This document shows, piece after piece, positions 49,479 to 57,920 of a stretch of 64,000 nucleotides of DNA (the stretch's first letter is position 1; the number at the start of each line of letters is the position of its first letter). The stretch is taken from positions 1,488,001 through 1,552,000 of the forward strand of contig NZ_CP072113.1 in NCBI RefSeq assembly GCF_017654605.1. The letters run 5' to 3'. The notes under the pieces were generated by a model, which made no database searches, had not been told where the DNA came from, and worked only from the letters and a program-made list of their open reading frames with translations. This stretch comes from Yimella sp. cx-51 (GTDB taxonomy: Bacteria > Actinomycetota > Actinomycetes > Actinomycetales > Dermatophilaceae). A program made the translations under genes and the position numbers.

Positions 49479-50416
49479 GCGACGACCTGCACGGCACGAA
49501 GCGCTACGAGGTGCGCCACGTCACCGAGTACACCTATGACGACTACGTGACGGCCTCCTACGGCCGCGCCTGCCTGCGTCCGCGGGCCACCGATCACCAG
49601 GTGGTCACCTCCAACCTCATCGAGGTGTCACCGCGTGCCGACGTGATGTCGGAGCACACCGACTTCTTCGGCAACTTCAGCCATTACCTCGAGATCCGCA
49701 ACCGGCACACCGTGCTGCGAGTGAAGAAGACCAGTCAGGTCGAGGTCAGCTGGCCCCGCGTCGACGTCGACGCCCTCAACAAGTGGACGATCGGGCAGGC
49801 TCGGGCCGAGATGGCGCGCGTGGCAGCGGGTCGCGATGTCGATCATCTGACCTATCTGCTGCCCTCGCAGCTGGTGGCACCGACCCCTGCCGTCCAGGCA
49901 TATGCCCGCGAACATCTGCCGGACGACCGACCCCTCGGTGAAGCACTGGTCAACCTCTACGAACTCATCTACAGCGAGTTCAAGTACGCCAAGGGAGCCA
50001 CGAACAACAGCACGACCCTGGACGAGCTGTTGGCGAACAAGGCAGGTGTCTGCCAGGACTTCGCGCACCTCGCGGTCGGAATGTGCCGCGTCGTCGGGCT
50101 GCCGGCCCGCTACGTCAGTGGCTACATCGAAACCCAACCTCCGCCCGGCAAACAGAAGCTCGAAGGCTCGGACGCCACGCACGCCTGGATGTCGGTGCGC
50201 ACGCCGCTGGGATGGAACGACCTCGACCCGACCAACAACCACTTCGCCGACTCGCGCTACATCGTCACCGCGTGGGGCCGCGACTTCCGCGACGTCTCAC
50301 CGATGAAGGGCGTCATCTTCACCGAGAGCAAGAGCAGCAAGCTCAAGGTAGGTGTCGACGTCCTTCCGTTGTCGGACAAGGGAGTTCCGCTCCAGGAGCC
50401 GCTCCCAGCCGAGTAG
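49475..50416 (+). CDS. Transglutaminase-like cysteine protease
   Basis: 313 residues with an N-terminal beta region (RYEVRHVTEYTYDDYV) and transglutaminase core: Cys193 (GVCQDFAHLAVGMCR), His236 (ATHAWMSV) and Asp251 (NDLDPTNN). Third gene of the cassette and coupled to the ATP-grasp gene by ATGA. Likely a peptidase or amidohydrolase acting on the same product; substrate not known. Confidence 0.92.
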   Translation: MSDDLHGTKRYEVRHVTEYTYDDYVTASYGRACLRPRATDHQVVTSNLIEVSPRADVMSEHTDFFGNFSHYLEIRNRHTVLRVKKTSQVEVSWPRVDVDALNKWTIGQARAEMARVAAGRDVDHLTYLLPSQLVAPTPAVQAYAREHLPDDRPLGEALVNLYELIYSEFKYAKGATNNSTTLDELLANKAGVCQDFAHLAVGMCRVVGLPARYVSGYIETQPPPGKQKLEGSDATHAWMSVRTPLGWNDLDPTNNHFADSRYIVTAWGRDFRDVSPMKGVIFTESKSSKLKVGVDVLPLSDKGVPLQEPLPAE

Positions 50417-50434
50417 GTGCCCGTCCCTGGGACA

Positions 50435-50492
50435 AATCGGCGTGAGTTTGTGGGGTTCGTGCGCGTACGAACCCCACAAACTCACGCCGATT
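50435..50492. repeat. Perfect 26-bp inverted repeat after transglutaminase cassette
   Basis: Arms 50435-50460 and 50467-50492 are exact complements with a 6-nt loop (GCGCGT). It starts 18 bp after the stop codon and could act as terminator, but the arm is much longer than other hairpins here and has no T-tract, so a dispersed palindromic (REP-like) element is possible. Confidence 0.85.
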
Positions 50493-50755
50493 CCTGCGAG
50501 GGCGGGTACTTCAGTCGCGTCCGCGCAGGGTTGCGACGCCGTCCCCGGTCAGGTCGTCCAGGATGAGCGTCCAGATGTCAGTGCTGGTCATGGCTTCTTT
50601 CACGGCGGGCGGCCTGCTTCGGCAGCGAAGTATCCGCGCTACGCGCACTCGCTGTCCAGCGCCCGGCCCGCCGGAGTCGATGCGAGAGTTCAGCCACGTG
50701 CGTGCTAATGTTTCGCGTCGTTGGCCACCCGCAAAACGGGTGTCCAGATCACCTA
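50493..50755. other. Non-coding stretch before tRNA-Leu
   Basis: With the inverted repeat this forms the one gap over 300 bp (50417-50755). I see no supported gene. Near its right end are a TAATGT box (50706-50711), a possible tRNA promoter -10, and a small hairpin CACCCG-CAAAA-CGGGTG (50726-50742) in the tRNA leader. Confidence 0.5.
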
Positions 50756-50843
50756 GTCCGGGTGGCGGAATGGCAGACGCGCTAGCTTGAGGTGCTAGTG
50801 CCCTTTAACGGGCGTGGGGGTTCAAGTCCCCCTCCGGACACCA
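50756..50843 (+). tRNA. tRNA-Leu (anticodon GAG)
   Basis: Class II tRNA: acceptor GTCCGGG pairs with TCCGGAC (one G-T pair), anticodon stem CTAGC/GCTAG with loop TTGAGGT (GAG at 50789-50791), long variable arm with stem GCCC/GGGC, T-arm GGGGG-TTCAAGT-CCCCC, discriminator A and encoded CCA. Confidence 0.97.
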
Positions 50844-51045
50844 GACGAAATCCCGTGTCTCTGCAGGTCAGAGGCACGGGATCGTTGTTTCTCCTCGCCT
50901 GGTCAGTCGGCTCGGCCCACCGTGTCGGTGCGGGCTGGGACGATCTGCTCATTGCCCCTTTCCGAACGCAGGAGATCGTCGCCATGAGTGTGTCCTTGGG
51001 CTGGCCTCCCCACCGCAGCACTGCACGACCACCGAGGAGCAGCAC

Positions 51046-52611
51046 GTGACGCTCTTCGCCGAGCTTGCACGGACCTCGCGCACTGTCGCCGGCACGCGAT
51101 CACGCAACGCGAAGGTCGAGGCGATTGCCGAGTTGCTCCGGCAGGTCGATCCGGACGAACAAGCAATCGTGGCCGACCATCTCGCGGGGGTGCTGCCGCA
51201 GGGACGCACCGGGGTGGGCTGGCGATCGCTGCAGAAGGTCGAGGCCGAACCCGCCGCCGAAGCGACTCTGTCCATTGCTGAGGTCGACGAGCAGATCAGT
51301 GCAATCGCCAGCACCCACGGCAGCGGATCCGCCTCCCGCAGAAGCGAATCGCTCACCGATCTGTGGTCCCGACTCACCACCGATGAGCGCGCATTCCTGA
51401 CTGGGCTACTCCTTGGCGACGCGCGCCAAGGCGCCGGCGACGGCATCATGCTCAAGGCCGTCGCTGCGGCTGCAGAGGTGAAAGAGACAGAGGTGCGCCG
51501 GGCAGTCATGCTCGCCGGACGCACCGGTCCGGTTGCGGCAGCCGCGCTGCAAGGTGGTGCGGAGGCACTGGCGCAGGTGCGCTTGGAGGTCGGCCGCCCG
51601 CTGCGTCCGATGCTCGCGGGCTCCAGCCCTGAGGTGGAGTCGGCGCTGGACGACACCGCTCCCTGGAGCGCCGAGGTGAAGCTGGACGGCATCCGCATCC
51701 AGGCGCACAAGGACGGCGACGAGGTGCGGTTGTTCACCCGTAGCCTCGACGACATCACCGACCGGCTGCCCGAGGTGGTGGAACTTGTGCGCTCTCTGCC
51801 CGCGCAGCAACTGGTGCTCGACGGGGAGGCAATCGCACTCAAGGCCGACGGTTCGCCGGAGCCCTTCCAAGTGACCGGAGCACGCACCGCGAGCAGCGCT
51901 GATCCGGAGTCGCTGCGCGAACGCGTGCCGGTGACGCCGCTCTTCTTCGATCTGCTGCACCTCGATGGCGAGGATCTGGTCGACACACCGCTGGGCGAAC
52001 GTCGCGACCGTCTGGAGGCGATCGTCCCGGCAGTGAACGTTGTCACCGTTCAGCGAGGCGTCACTCAGCAGCAGGCCCGCGCCTTCTTCGACGAATGGGT
52101 GGCCCGCGGCCACGAGGGCGTGGTGCTGAAACGACTCGACGCGCCGTACGCCGCCGGTCGGCGTGGTGCCACCTGGATCAAGGTGAAACCTCGTCACACC
52201 CTCGACCTCGTTGTCCTCGCCGTGGAAGAGGGCAGCGGCCGTCGCAAGGGCTACTTGTCGAACATCCACCTGGGCGCCCGCAACGCCGACGGCAACGGTT
52301 TCACCATGCTCGGCAAGACCTTCAAGGGCATGACCGACGAGATGCTCGCCTGGCAGACGCAGCGTTTCACCGAGCTCATGACCGACCGCGACGACTGGTT
52401 GGTGCGCGTCCGCCCCGAGCAGGTCGTCGAGATCGCCTTCGACGGTCTGCAGCGCTCGACCAGATACCCCGGCGGCGTCGCGCTCCGCTTTGCGCGTGTG
52501 CTGCGCTATCGCGACGACAAGCGCGCTGACGAGGCCGACACACTCGACGACGTGCTGCGTTTGGCACAGTGGGGCCAGCATGCCGACGCCGATCATGAGG
52601 AGCAGGGATGA
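51046..52611 (+). CDS. ATP-dependent DNA ligase (LigB-like)
   Basis: 521 residues. N-terminal helical DNA-binding region (~1-190), nucleotidyltransferase domain with catalytic Lys212 in AEVKLDGIRIQ, motifs VLDGEAIAL, EGVVLKRLDAPY and WIKVKPRHTLDLVV, then an OB-fold C-terminus. Resembles the accessory ligases of actinobacteria (LigB) rather than LigD; no Ku or polymerase gene is nearby. GTG start with GAGGAG 6 nt upstream. Coupled to the peptidase by a 4-bp overlap. Confidence 0.93.
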   Translation: MTLFAELARTSRTVAGTRSRNAKVEAIAELLRQVDPDEQAIVADHLAGVLPQGRTGVGWRSLQKVEAEPAAEATLSIAEVDEQISAIASTHGSGSASRRSESLTDLWSRLTTDERAFLTGLLLGDARQGAGDGIMLKAVAAAAEVKETEVRRAVMLAGRTGPVAAAALQGGAEALAQVRLEVGRPLRPMLAGSSPEVESALDDTAPWSAEVKLDGIRIQAHKDGDEVRLFTRSLDDITDRLPEVVELVRSLPAQQLVLDGEAIALKADGSPEPFQVTGARTASSADPESLRERVPVTPLFFDLLHLDGEDLVDTPLGERRDRLEAIVPAVNVVTVQRGVTQQQARAFFDEWVARGHEGVVLKRLDAPYAAGRRGATWIKVKPRHTLDLVVLAVEEGSGRRKGYLSNIHLGARNADGNGFTMLGKTFKGMTDEMLAWQTQRFTELMTDRDDWLVRVRPEQVVEIAFDGLQRSTRYPGGVALRFARVLRYRDDKRADEADTLDDVLRLAQWGQHADADHEEQG

Positions 52612-53936
52612 ACACCCACGACGACATCAAGGCCCGCGACGAGGTTGTGCGCATCTGCCAAGACCTCATCGGCATCGACACCAGCAACTACGGCGACGGC
52701 AGCGGGCCGGGCGAACGCAAGGCCGCCGAGTATGTGATGTCTGAGCTCACCGAGGTGGGCCTCGACCCTGAGCTCATCGAGAGCGAGCCGGGTCGGGCCA
52801 GCGTGATCGTCCGGATCGAGGGCGAGGACACCAGCCGCGGAGCCCTCGTGGTGCACGGCCACCTCGATGTCGTGCCGGCGAACGCCGACGACTGGCAGGT
52901 CGACCCGTTCGCGGCAGAGATCAAGGACGACTGCGTCTGGGGCCGCGGCGCGGTCGACATGAAGGACATGGACGCGATGATCATCGCGAACGTGCGCGAA
53001 CTCGTCCGGTCGGGCAAGAAGCCCCCGCGCGACCTCATCATCGGCATGTTCGCCGACGAGGAGGCCGGCGGCGTCAAGGGCAGCCATTGGCTGGTCGACA
53101 ACCGTCCCGAACTCTTCGAAGGCGCCACGGAAGCGATCAGCGAAGTGGGTGGTTACAGCGTCACCGTGCCGCGGCACGCTGGGGGAGAGCAGCGCGTCTA
53201 CCTGTTGCAGACCGCGGAGAAGGGCATCGCGTGGCTCCGCCTGGTGGCCCATGGCCGAGCCGGCCACGGTTCTGTGCCGAACGACGAGAACGCCGTGGTG
53301 CGCCTCGCCGAAGCCATCGCTCGGATCAACCAGCACCACTGGCCGCGTGAATACATCGCCAGCGTCTCGTTGCTGCTGGACGGGCTGAGTGAGATCACCG
53401 GCATCGCCTATTCGCCCGACAACGCCGACGAACTCCTGACCACGATCGGCGGCGCACGCGGGTTCGTCGAAGGCACCCTGCGCGACACGTCCAACTTCAC
53501 GATGCTCGAGAGCGGCTACAAGCACAACGTGATCCCGCAGTCGGCATCAGCCAGCCTCGACTGCCGCTTCCTGCCCGGCCACGAGGACGACCTCATGGAG
53601 ACCATTCGGCGACTTGCCGGTGAATTCGTGGAGGTGGAGGTCGTGCACCGCGACATCGCGTTGGACGCCCCCGTCGAAGGGCCAGTGGTCGACAAGATGA
53701 CCCAGGCCGTGCTGCGCCACGACCCGGAGTCGGCCGTCCTGCCCTACTGCCTGTCCGGCGGCACCGACAACAAGTCGCTCGCCAAACTCGGGGTCACCGG
53801 TTACGGATTTGCGCCGCTGAAGCTGCCCGCAGACCTCGATTTCGCACCGATGTTCCACGGCATCGACGAGCGAGTTCCGTTGGAGTCCTTGCGATTCGGC
53901 GCCGACGTGCTCGGCGACTTCCTGCGCGACTGCTGA
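52608..53936 (+). CDS. M20 family metallopeptidase/amidohydrolase
   Basis: 442 residues with the M20 di-zinc sites: VVHGHLDVVPA, RGAVDMKDMDA, FADEEAGG, ISEVGGYS and a late SGGTDNKSLAKLG; the dimerisation domain lies between ~200 and 320 (HGRAGHGSVP). Substrate unknown; such genes are usually named dipeptidase or succinyl-diaminopimelate-desuccinylase-like. Start overlaps the ligase stop by 4 bp, a pairing without obvious logic. Confidence 0.92.
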   Translation: MNTHDDIKARDEVVRICQDLIGIDTSNYGDGSGPGERKAAEYVMSELTEVGLDPELIESEPGRASVIVRIEGEDTSRGALVVHGHLDVVPANADDWQVDPFAAEIKDDCVWGRGAVDMKDMDAMIIANVRELVRSGKKPPRDLIIGMFADEEAGGVKGSHWLVDNRPELFEGATEAISEVGGYSVTVPRHAGGEQRVYLLQTAEKGIAWLRLVAHGRAGHGSVPNDENAVVRLAEAIARINQHHWPREYIASVSLLLDGLSEITGIAYSPDNADELLTTIGGARGFVEGTLRDTSNFTMLESGYKHNVIPQSASASLDCRFLPGHEDDLMETIRRLAGEFVEVEVVHRDIALDAPVEGPVVDKMTQAVLRHDPESAVLPYCLSGGTDNKSLAKLGVTGYGFAPLKLPADLDFAPMFHGIDERVPLESLRFGADVLGDFLRDC

Positions 53937-53948
53937 TCGAAGGAAGGC

Positions 53949-54134
53949 TCAGGCCGTGCGCTGCACGCGAATGATCTTGCGCCGCAGCCACACCCGCCGC
54001 AGGCCGCCCATGTAGAGGCGAGTGCGGGCCAACTCCCAGTGCCCGTACTCGGCATGATCGGTCAACATCTGGCGCACGGCGGATCGCTCGACGTCCCGCG
54101 GAAACGTCAGCACCTGGTACTCGTATTCGATCAT
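53949..54134 (-). CDS. DUF5703 small protein
   Basis: 61 residues beginning IEYEYQVLTFPRDVERSAVRQ and ending in a basic segment (RRVWLRRKIIRVQRTA), the DUF5703 pattern. Function unknown. ATG 54134 is used because family members begin MIEYE; CACAAT (complement of 54142-54147) ends 7 nt before it. Divergent from the acidic-protein gene, 38 bp between starts; its 3' end converges with the peptidase. Confidence 0.8.
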   Translation of the reverse strand: MIEYEYQVLTFPRDVERSAVRQMLTDHAEYGHWELARTRLYMGGLRRVWLRRKIIRVQRTA

Positions 54135-54172
54135 CGGTGCCATTGTGCGCCAGAGCAGATAGCGTCTGGGAC

Positions 54173-54568
54173 ATGAGCACCGATCCGCGCGTCGCCCTGA
54201 ACCAGTTCGTGAATGCCCTCCAGCGTCATTTCGAGCTCGCGGCCAGCGGGCGTGACCAGGACGACCAGCACGTCCAGGATGCGTTCAACGCTCTGTCCGA
54301 CGCTTTCGACGCCTACGACGAGGCGTTGTACGAGGAGTACGGACTCACCACGCCCTTCTTCCTCGCCGCCGACGACGATGACGATGATGACTTCGATGAT
54401 GACGATGATTCGGACGACGAAGACGACGAGGATGATTCGGACGACGATGATGAGGATGAAGACGACGAGGATGACGATGTCGACCTCGATGAGTTCGACG
54501 ACGACGAAGAGGACGATGAGCCCTATCGCGGGCTCGAGGTCGACGAATTCGACTACGAGTCGGAGTGA
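54173..54568 (+). CDS. Protein with extreme poly-acidic tail
   Basis: 131 residues. The first ~75 form a small helical domain (VALNQFVNALQRHFELA, DAFNALSDAFDAYDEALYEEYG); from ~79 onwards almost all residues are Asp or Glu, ending EVDEFDYESE. Orthologues in actinobacteria are often loosely called primosomal protein, without evidence known to me. The tail uses many GAT codons beside GAC, unlike the GAC-rich neighbours. ATG 54173; TAGCGT ends 7 nt upstream. Could be a nucleic-acid mimic or a chaperone-like tail; inference only. Confidence 0.82.
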   Translation: MSTDPRVALNQFVNALQRHFELAASGRDQDDQHVQDAFNALSDAFDAYDEALYEEYGLTTPFFLAADDDDDDDFDDDDDSDDEDDEDDSDDDDEDEDDEDDDVDLDEFDDDEEDDEPYRGLEVDEFDYESE

Positions 54569-54602
54569 TTCGGCACTGAGCTGAGGCTCATCGCCGTAGC
54601 GG

Positions 54603-55550
54603 TCAACTCATCGAAGGGATGCTGACGTCGTCGAGCGCGTCCCGCACCGCGTCGGCGATGTGCAACTGCTGCGCCGCCAACGCCGCTCGGAGCTGACCCT
54701 GCCGGCGGGCACCCACCACCGCAGTGGAGACCCCCGGACGTTCCCGCAGCCAGGCGAGCGCGACCTCGGTCTGCGACACGTCGAGCCCCTCGGCCGCAGT
54801 GGCGACCGCCTTCATGACCGGACCGTCGGCAGCCGGAAGCATCTGTGCGGCCCAGCGCGGGTGGTCGCCGGTGTGCGCGCGGCTGTCGGCGGGCACACCC
54901 GAGCGGTACTTCCCGCTCAGCACGCCACCGGCCAACGGCGACCAGGCCATGACACCCAGCCCTGTTGCCGTGGCCGCCGGGATGATCTCGTTTTCGGCCG
55001 CGCGAGCCAACAGACTGTATTGAATCTGGTTGCAGACCAACGGAATACGCTGGTGGTGGGCTTCCTGGGCGACCATCGCCGACTGCCATCCGGTGTAGTT
55101 GGAAACCCCGACATAGCGCGCGGCACCGGAGCGAACAGCGTGGTCGAGCGCCCCGAGAGTCTCCTCCCACGGCACCTCGTCCGACCACGTGTGCACCAGC
55201 CAGAGGTCGAGACGGTCGGTGCGCAGCCGACGCAGCGATTCCTCGAGTTGGGTCAACAGGCCGCGGCGGGAGGTGTCGACGACCCGCTCGCCGGTGCGCC
55301 GGGAGATGCCGGCCTTGCCGACGAGCACGAGGTCGTCGCGGTGCAGGTCGGCGATGAGTTCGCCGATGAGGCTTTCGCTGGCGCCGTCGCCGTATCCGTA
55401 GGCGGTGTCGATGGTGGTGCCACCGGCGTCCAGGTAATCCTCGAGCAGCAATCGGGCGTCATCCTGCATCACCTGCGAGCCCCAGTTCATGGTGCCGAGA
55501 GTGAGCGTGGAAACCTGCAGGCCGCTGCGGCCCATCGTGCGCGATTGCAT
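54603..55550 (-). CDS. Aldo/keto reductase
   Basis: 315-residue NADPH-dependent oxidoreductase of the TIM-barrel AKR fold: FDTAYGYG-type motif TIDTAYGYGDGASE (Asp, Tyr), LVGKAG (Lys), LWLVHTW (His) and C-terminal AVVGARRQGQLRAAL for NADP binding. Substrate unknown. The ATG at 55550 is preferred since TAGCGT (complement of 55557-55562) ends 6 nt before it; a GTG at 55556 would lie within that spacer. Divergent from the LLM gene. Confidence 0.9.
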   Translation of the reverse strand: MQSRTMGRSGLQVSTLTLGTMNWGSQVMQDDARLLLEDYLDAGGTTIDTAYGYGDGASESLIGELIADLHRDDLVLVGKAGISRRTGERVVDTSRRGLLTQLEESLRRLRTDRLDLWLVHTWSDEVPWEETLGALDHAVRSGAARYVGVSNYTGWQSAMVAQEAHHQRIPLVCNQIQYSLLARAAENEIIPAATATGLGVMAWSPLAGGVLSGKYRSGVPADSRAHTGDHPRWAAQMLPAADGPVMKAVATAAEGLDVSQTEVALAWLRERPGVSTAVVGARRQGQLRAALAAQQLHIADAVRDALDDVSIPSMS

Positions 55551-55604
55551 GGCCACACGCTACTGCGGGTGTTCGGCAGGCGTCCGCGGCGATAGCGTTC
55601 ACTC

Positions 55605-56666
55605 ATGCGACTTGGGCTCAACCTCGGCTACTGGGGCACGACCGGCACCGACGACCTCGAAGGCATGCTCCGGCTGAGCAAGGCTGCCGACGAGCACCAC
55701 TACGACGTGGTGTGGCTGGCGGAGGTCTACGGCTCCGACATCCCGAGCCTCACCGGCTACCTCGCCGCGCACACTACGAATGTCGGGTACGGCGCGGCGA
55801 TCATGCAGATCCCGGCCCGCACACCCGCGATGACCGCGATGACGGCCGCCACCCTCGATCGCATCACCGGCGGACGCTTCCACCTCGGCCTCGGCGTCTC
55901 CGGGCCGCAGGTCAGCGAAGGCTGGTACGGCGTGCGCTTCGCCGACCCGCTGGGACGCACCCGCGAATACGTCGAGATCGTGCGCAAGGCCCTCGGACGT
56001 CGCAACGTGGAGTTCCACGGGGAGCACTTCGAGCTGCCGCTGCCGGACGGCCCGGGCAAGGCGCTGCGCCTCCTGCTGCTGCCCGAACGTGAGGACGTGC
56101 CGATCTACCTGGCCTCCCTCGGCCCAAAGAATCTCGAACTCACTGGCGAGATCGCGGACGGCTGGATCGGCATCTTCGTCAGCCCCGAGTACCTCCCCGA
56201 GCAGTTGGCTCTCATCGAACGCGGACGCCAGAAGTCAGACACGAGCCTCGACGGCTTCGACGTCGTCGCATCGGTGAACGTCAGCCTCGCCGACGACATC
56301 GACGTCGCCGCTGACCGGTTGCGCGGCCACCACGCTCTCTACGTGGGCGGCATGGGCTCGAAGAACAAGAACTTCTACCACGCGCTCGCCGCACGCATGG
56401 GCTTCCAGCAGCAGGCCGACCACGTGCAGGACCTCTTCCTGGCCAAGCAACATCGCGACGCCGCCGCGGCGATGCCGCGGGAGTTCATCGAGCGCACCGC
56501 GATCGTCGGCGATACCGAAGCAGCGCGGTCGAGGCTGCGGGCGTACGCGCAGGCCGGCGTGACCACGCTGGCGATCTCGCCGTGGATGGATTCGTTGGAA
56601 GAACGCGTCGAGTTGGTCGGGCTGATCGCCCGCCTCATGGACGAAGAAGGACTGCGCGACTCGTGA
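55605..56666 (+). CDS. LLM-class F420-dependent oxidoreductase
   Basis: 353-residue luciferase-like monooxygenase fold. N-terminus RLGLNLGYWG, then AEVYGSDIPSLTGYLA, DRITGGRFHLGLGVSGPQVSEGWYG and EIADGWIGIFVSPEYL as in F420-dependent members; use of F420 is inferred from family. Substrate unknown. TAGCGT (55593-55598) ends 6 nt before the ATG. Overlaps the phosphomutase gene by 4 bp. Confidence 0.9.
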   Translation: MRLGLNLGYWGTTGTDDLEGMLRLSKAADEHHYDVVWLAEVYGSDIPSLTGYLAAHTTNVGYGAAIMQIPARTPAMTAMTAATLDRITGGRFHLGLGVSGPQVSEGWYGVRFADPLGRTREYVEIVRKALGRRNVEFHGEHFELPLPDGPGKALRLLLLPEREDVPIYLASLGPKNLELTGEIADGWIGIFVSPEYLPEQLALIERGRQKSDTSLDGFDVVASVNVSLADDIDVAADRLRGHHALYVGGMGSKNKNFYHALAARMGFQQQADHVQDLFLAKQHRDAAAAMPREFIERTAIVGDTEAARSRLRAYAQAGVTTLAISPWMDSLEERVELVGLIARLMDEEGLRDS

Positions 56667-57370
56667 CGACCGTTTTGTTGCTGCGCCACGGACGCACCGC
56701 GTCCAATGCCCAGGGTGTGTTGGCCGGATGGACTGAAGGCATCGGGCTGGACGACGTGGGGCAGACGCAGGTCGCATCGCTGGGCCAACGGCTGCGCGAT
56801 GTACCGCTCGCCGGCGTAGTGACCAGTCCGCTGCAGCGATGCGTCGAGACGACCAACGCTGTCGTCGGCGCACGCGATCTGCCGGTGACCCTCGACGCCG
56901 GTGTGGGGGAGTGCCGCTACGGCGCCTGGACCGGCAAGCTGCTCAAAGACCTCGCCACGGAACCGCTGTGGCGGGTGGTGCAGGACCACCCGAGCGCTGC
57001 CACCTTCCCACCGAGCGACGACTACGAGCACGAATCGCTGGCCGGCATGCAGCGTCGCGCCATGGACACGCTGCGCGCGCATGACGCCCGGTTCACCGAC
57101 GAAGTGGGCCCGCACGCGGTGTGGGCGCTGGTCTCGCACGGCGATGTGATCAAGGCGATCCTCGCCGAATGTCTGGGCCAACATCTCGACCAGTTCCAGC
57201 GAATCACCGTCGGTCCGGCGTCGCTCAGCGCGGTGCGGCTCACCGCCACCCGGCCCTTCGTGCTGCGTACCAACGACACCGGCAGCGATCCGGTCGACCT
57301 CGTGCCCGCTCCGGAGACTGCGACAGACACCGATGCCACACCGGGTGGCGGAGCCAGCGCGTCGGGCTAG
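56663..57370 (+). CDS. Histidine phosphatase, MSMEG_4193 family
   Basis: 235 residues with the phosphatase motif LLLRHGRTASN at the start, ECRYGAWTGKLL in the middle and SHGDVIKAILAECLG as second His motif. Members are annotated as probable phosphomutases of a conserved actinobacterial cluster with the next two genes. GTG start overlaps the LLM stop by 4 bp. The TAG stop is part of the TAGGGT box before the next gene. Confidence 0.9.
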   Translation: MTTVLLLRHGRTASNAQGVLAGWTEGIGLDDVGQTQVASLGQRLRDVPLAGVVTSPLQRCVETTNAVVGARDLPVTLDAGVGECRYGAWTGKLLKDLATEPLWRVVQDHPSAATFPPSDDYEHESLAGMQRRAMDTLRAHDARFTDEVGPHAVWALVSHGDVIKAILAECLGQHLDQFQRITVGPASLSAVRLTATRPFVLRTNDTGSDPVDLVPAPETATDTDATPGGGASASG

Positions 57371-57380
57371 GGTCGATTAC

Positions 57381-57920
57381 ATGCCGTTGATCGAGTACAC
57401 CGACCCCGACCGGTTCGTCGCGGGCACCGTGGGCCCCGCAGGGCAGCGCACCTTCTTCGTGCAGGCCGTCGAGGGCCGGCGCATCACGAGCGTTTCGCTG
57501 GAGAAAGCCCAGGTGGCCATGCTCGCCGAGCGGATCGACGAACTGCTCGACAGCCTCGATGCCACCGCCGATGTACCCGCCATGCAGCCCGACAACGAGC
57601 CGCTGAGCACGCCCATCGAGGACGAGTTCCGGGTCGGCACGCTCACCCTGGCCTGGGAGCCGGAGCTGCAGCGCCTTGTCGTCGAATGCATCGACTCCAC
57701 GGTCTCGGTCGAGGTGGACGATTCTGGTGAGCCCTCGGTCGAGGTCGACGAGCCCGACAGCACCACCCTGCGCATCACCGTCCAGCCCGCAGTGGCCCGT
57801 GAATTCGCCCGCCGCGCAGTCGCTCTGCTCGACCAGGGACGTCCACCGTGCCCGCTGTGCGGTGATCCACTCGACCCGTCCGGCCATGTCTGCCCGCGTG
57901 CCAACGGATACAAGCGCTGA
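57381..57920 (+). CDS. DUF3090 family protein
   Basis: 179 residues: N-terminal beta part (PLIEYTDPDRFVAGTVG, RTFFVQAVEG), acidic middle, and a C-terminal zinc-ribbon-like CPLCGDPLDPSGHVC. Function unknown; family found mainly in actinobacteria, linked to the two flanking genes. ATG 57381; TAGGGT ends 7 nt before it. The next gene starts 35 bp inside its 3' end. Confidence 0.9.
   Translation: MPLIEYTDPDRFVAGTVGPAGQRTFFVQAVEGRRITSVSLEKAQVAMLAERIDELLDSLDATADVPAMQPDNEPLSTPIEDEFRVGTLTLAWEPELQRLVVECIDSTVSVEVDDSGEPSVEVDEPDSTTLRITVQPAVAREFARRAVALLDQGRPPCPLCGDPLDPSGHVCPRANGYKR

Noticed and set aside
50563-50790. 75-codon frame running into the tRNA gene
   Set aside because: Overlaps tRNA-Leu, has no ribosome site and no family likeness.
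50756-51045. tRNA-Leu as an integration site
   Set aside because: No integrase and no direct repeat of the tRNA 3' end was seen in the flanks; the neighbours look like core genes.
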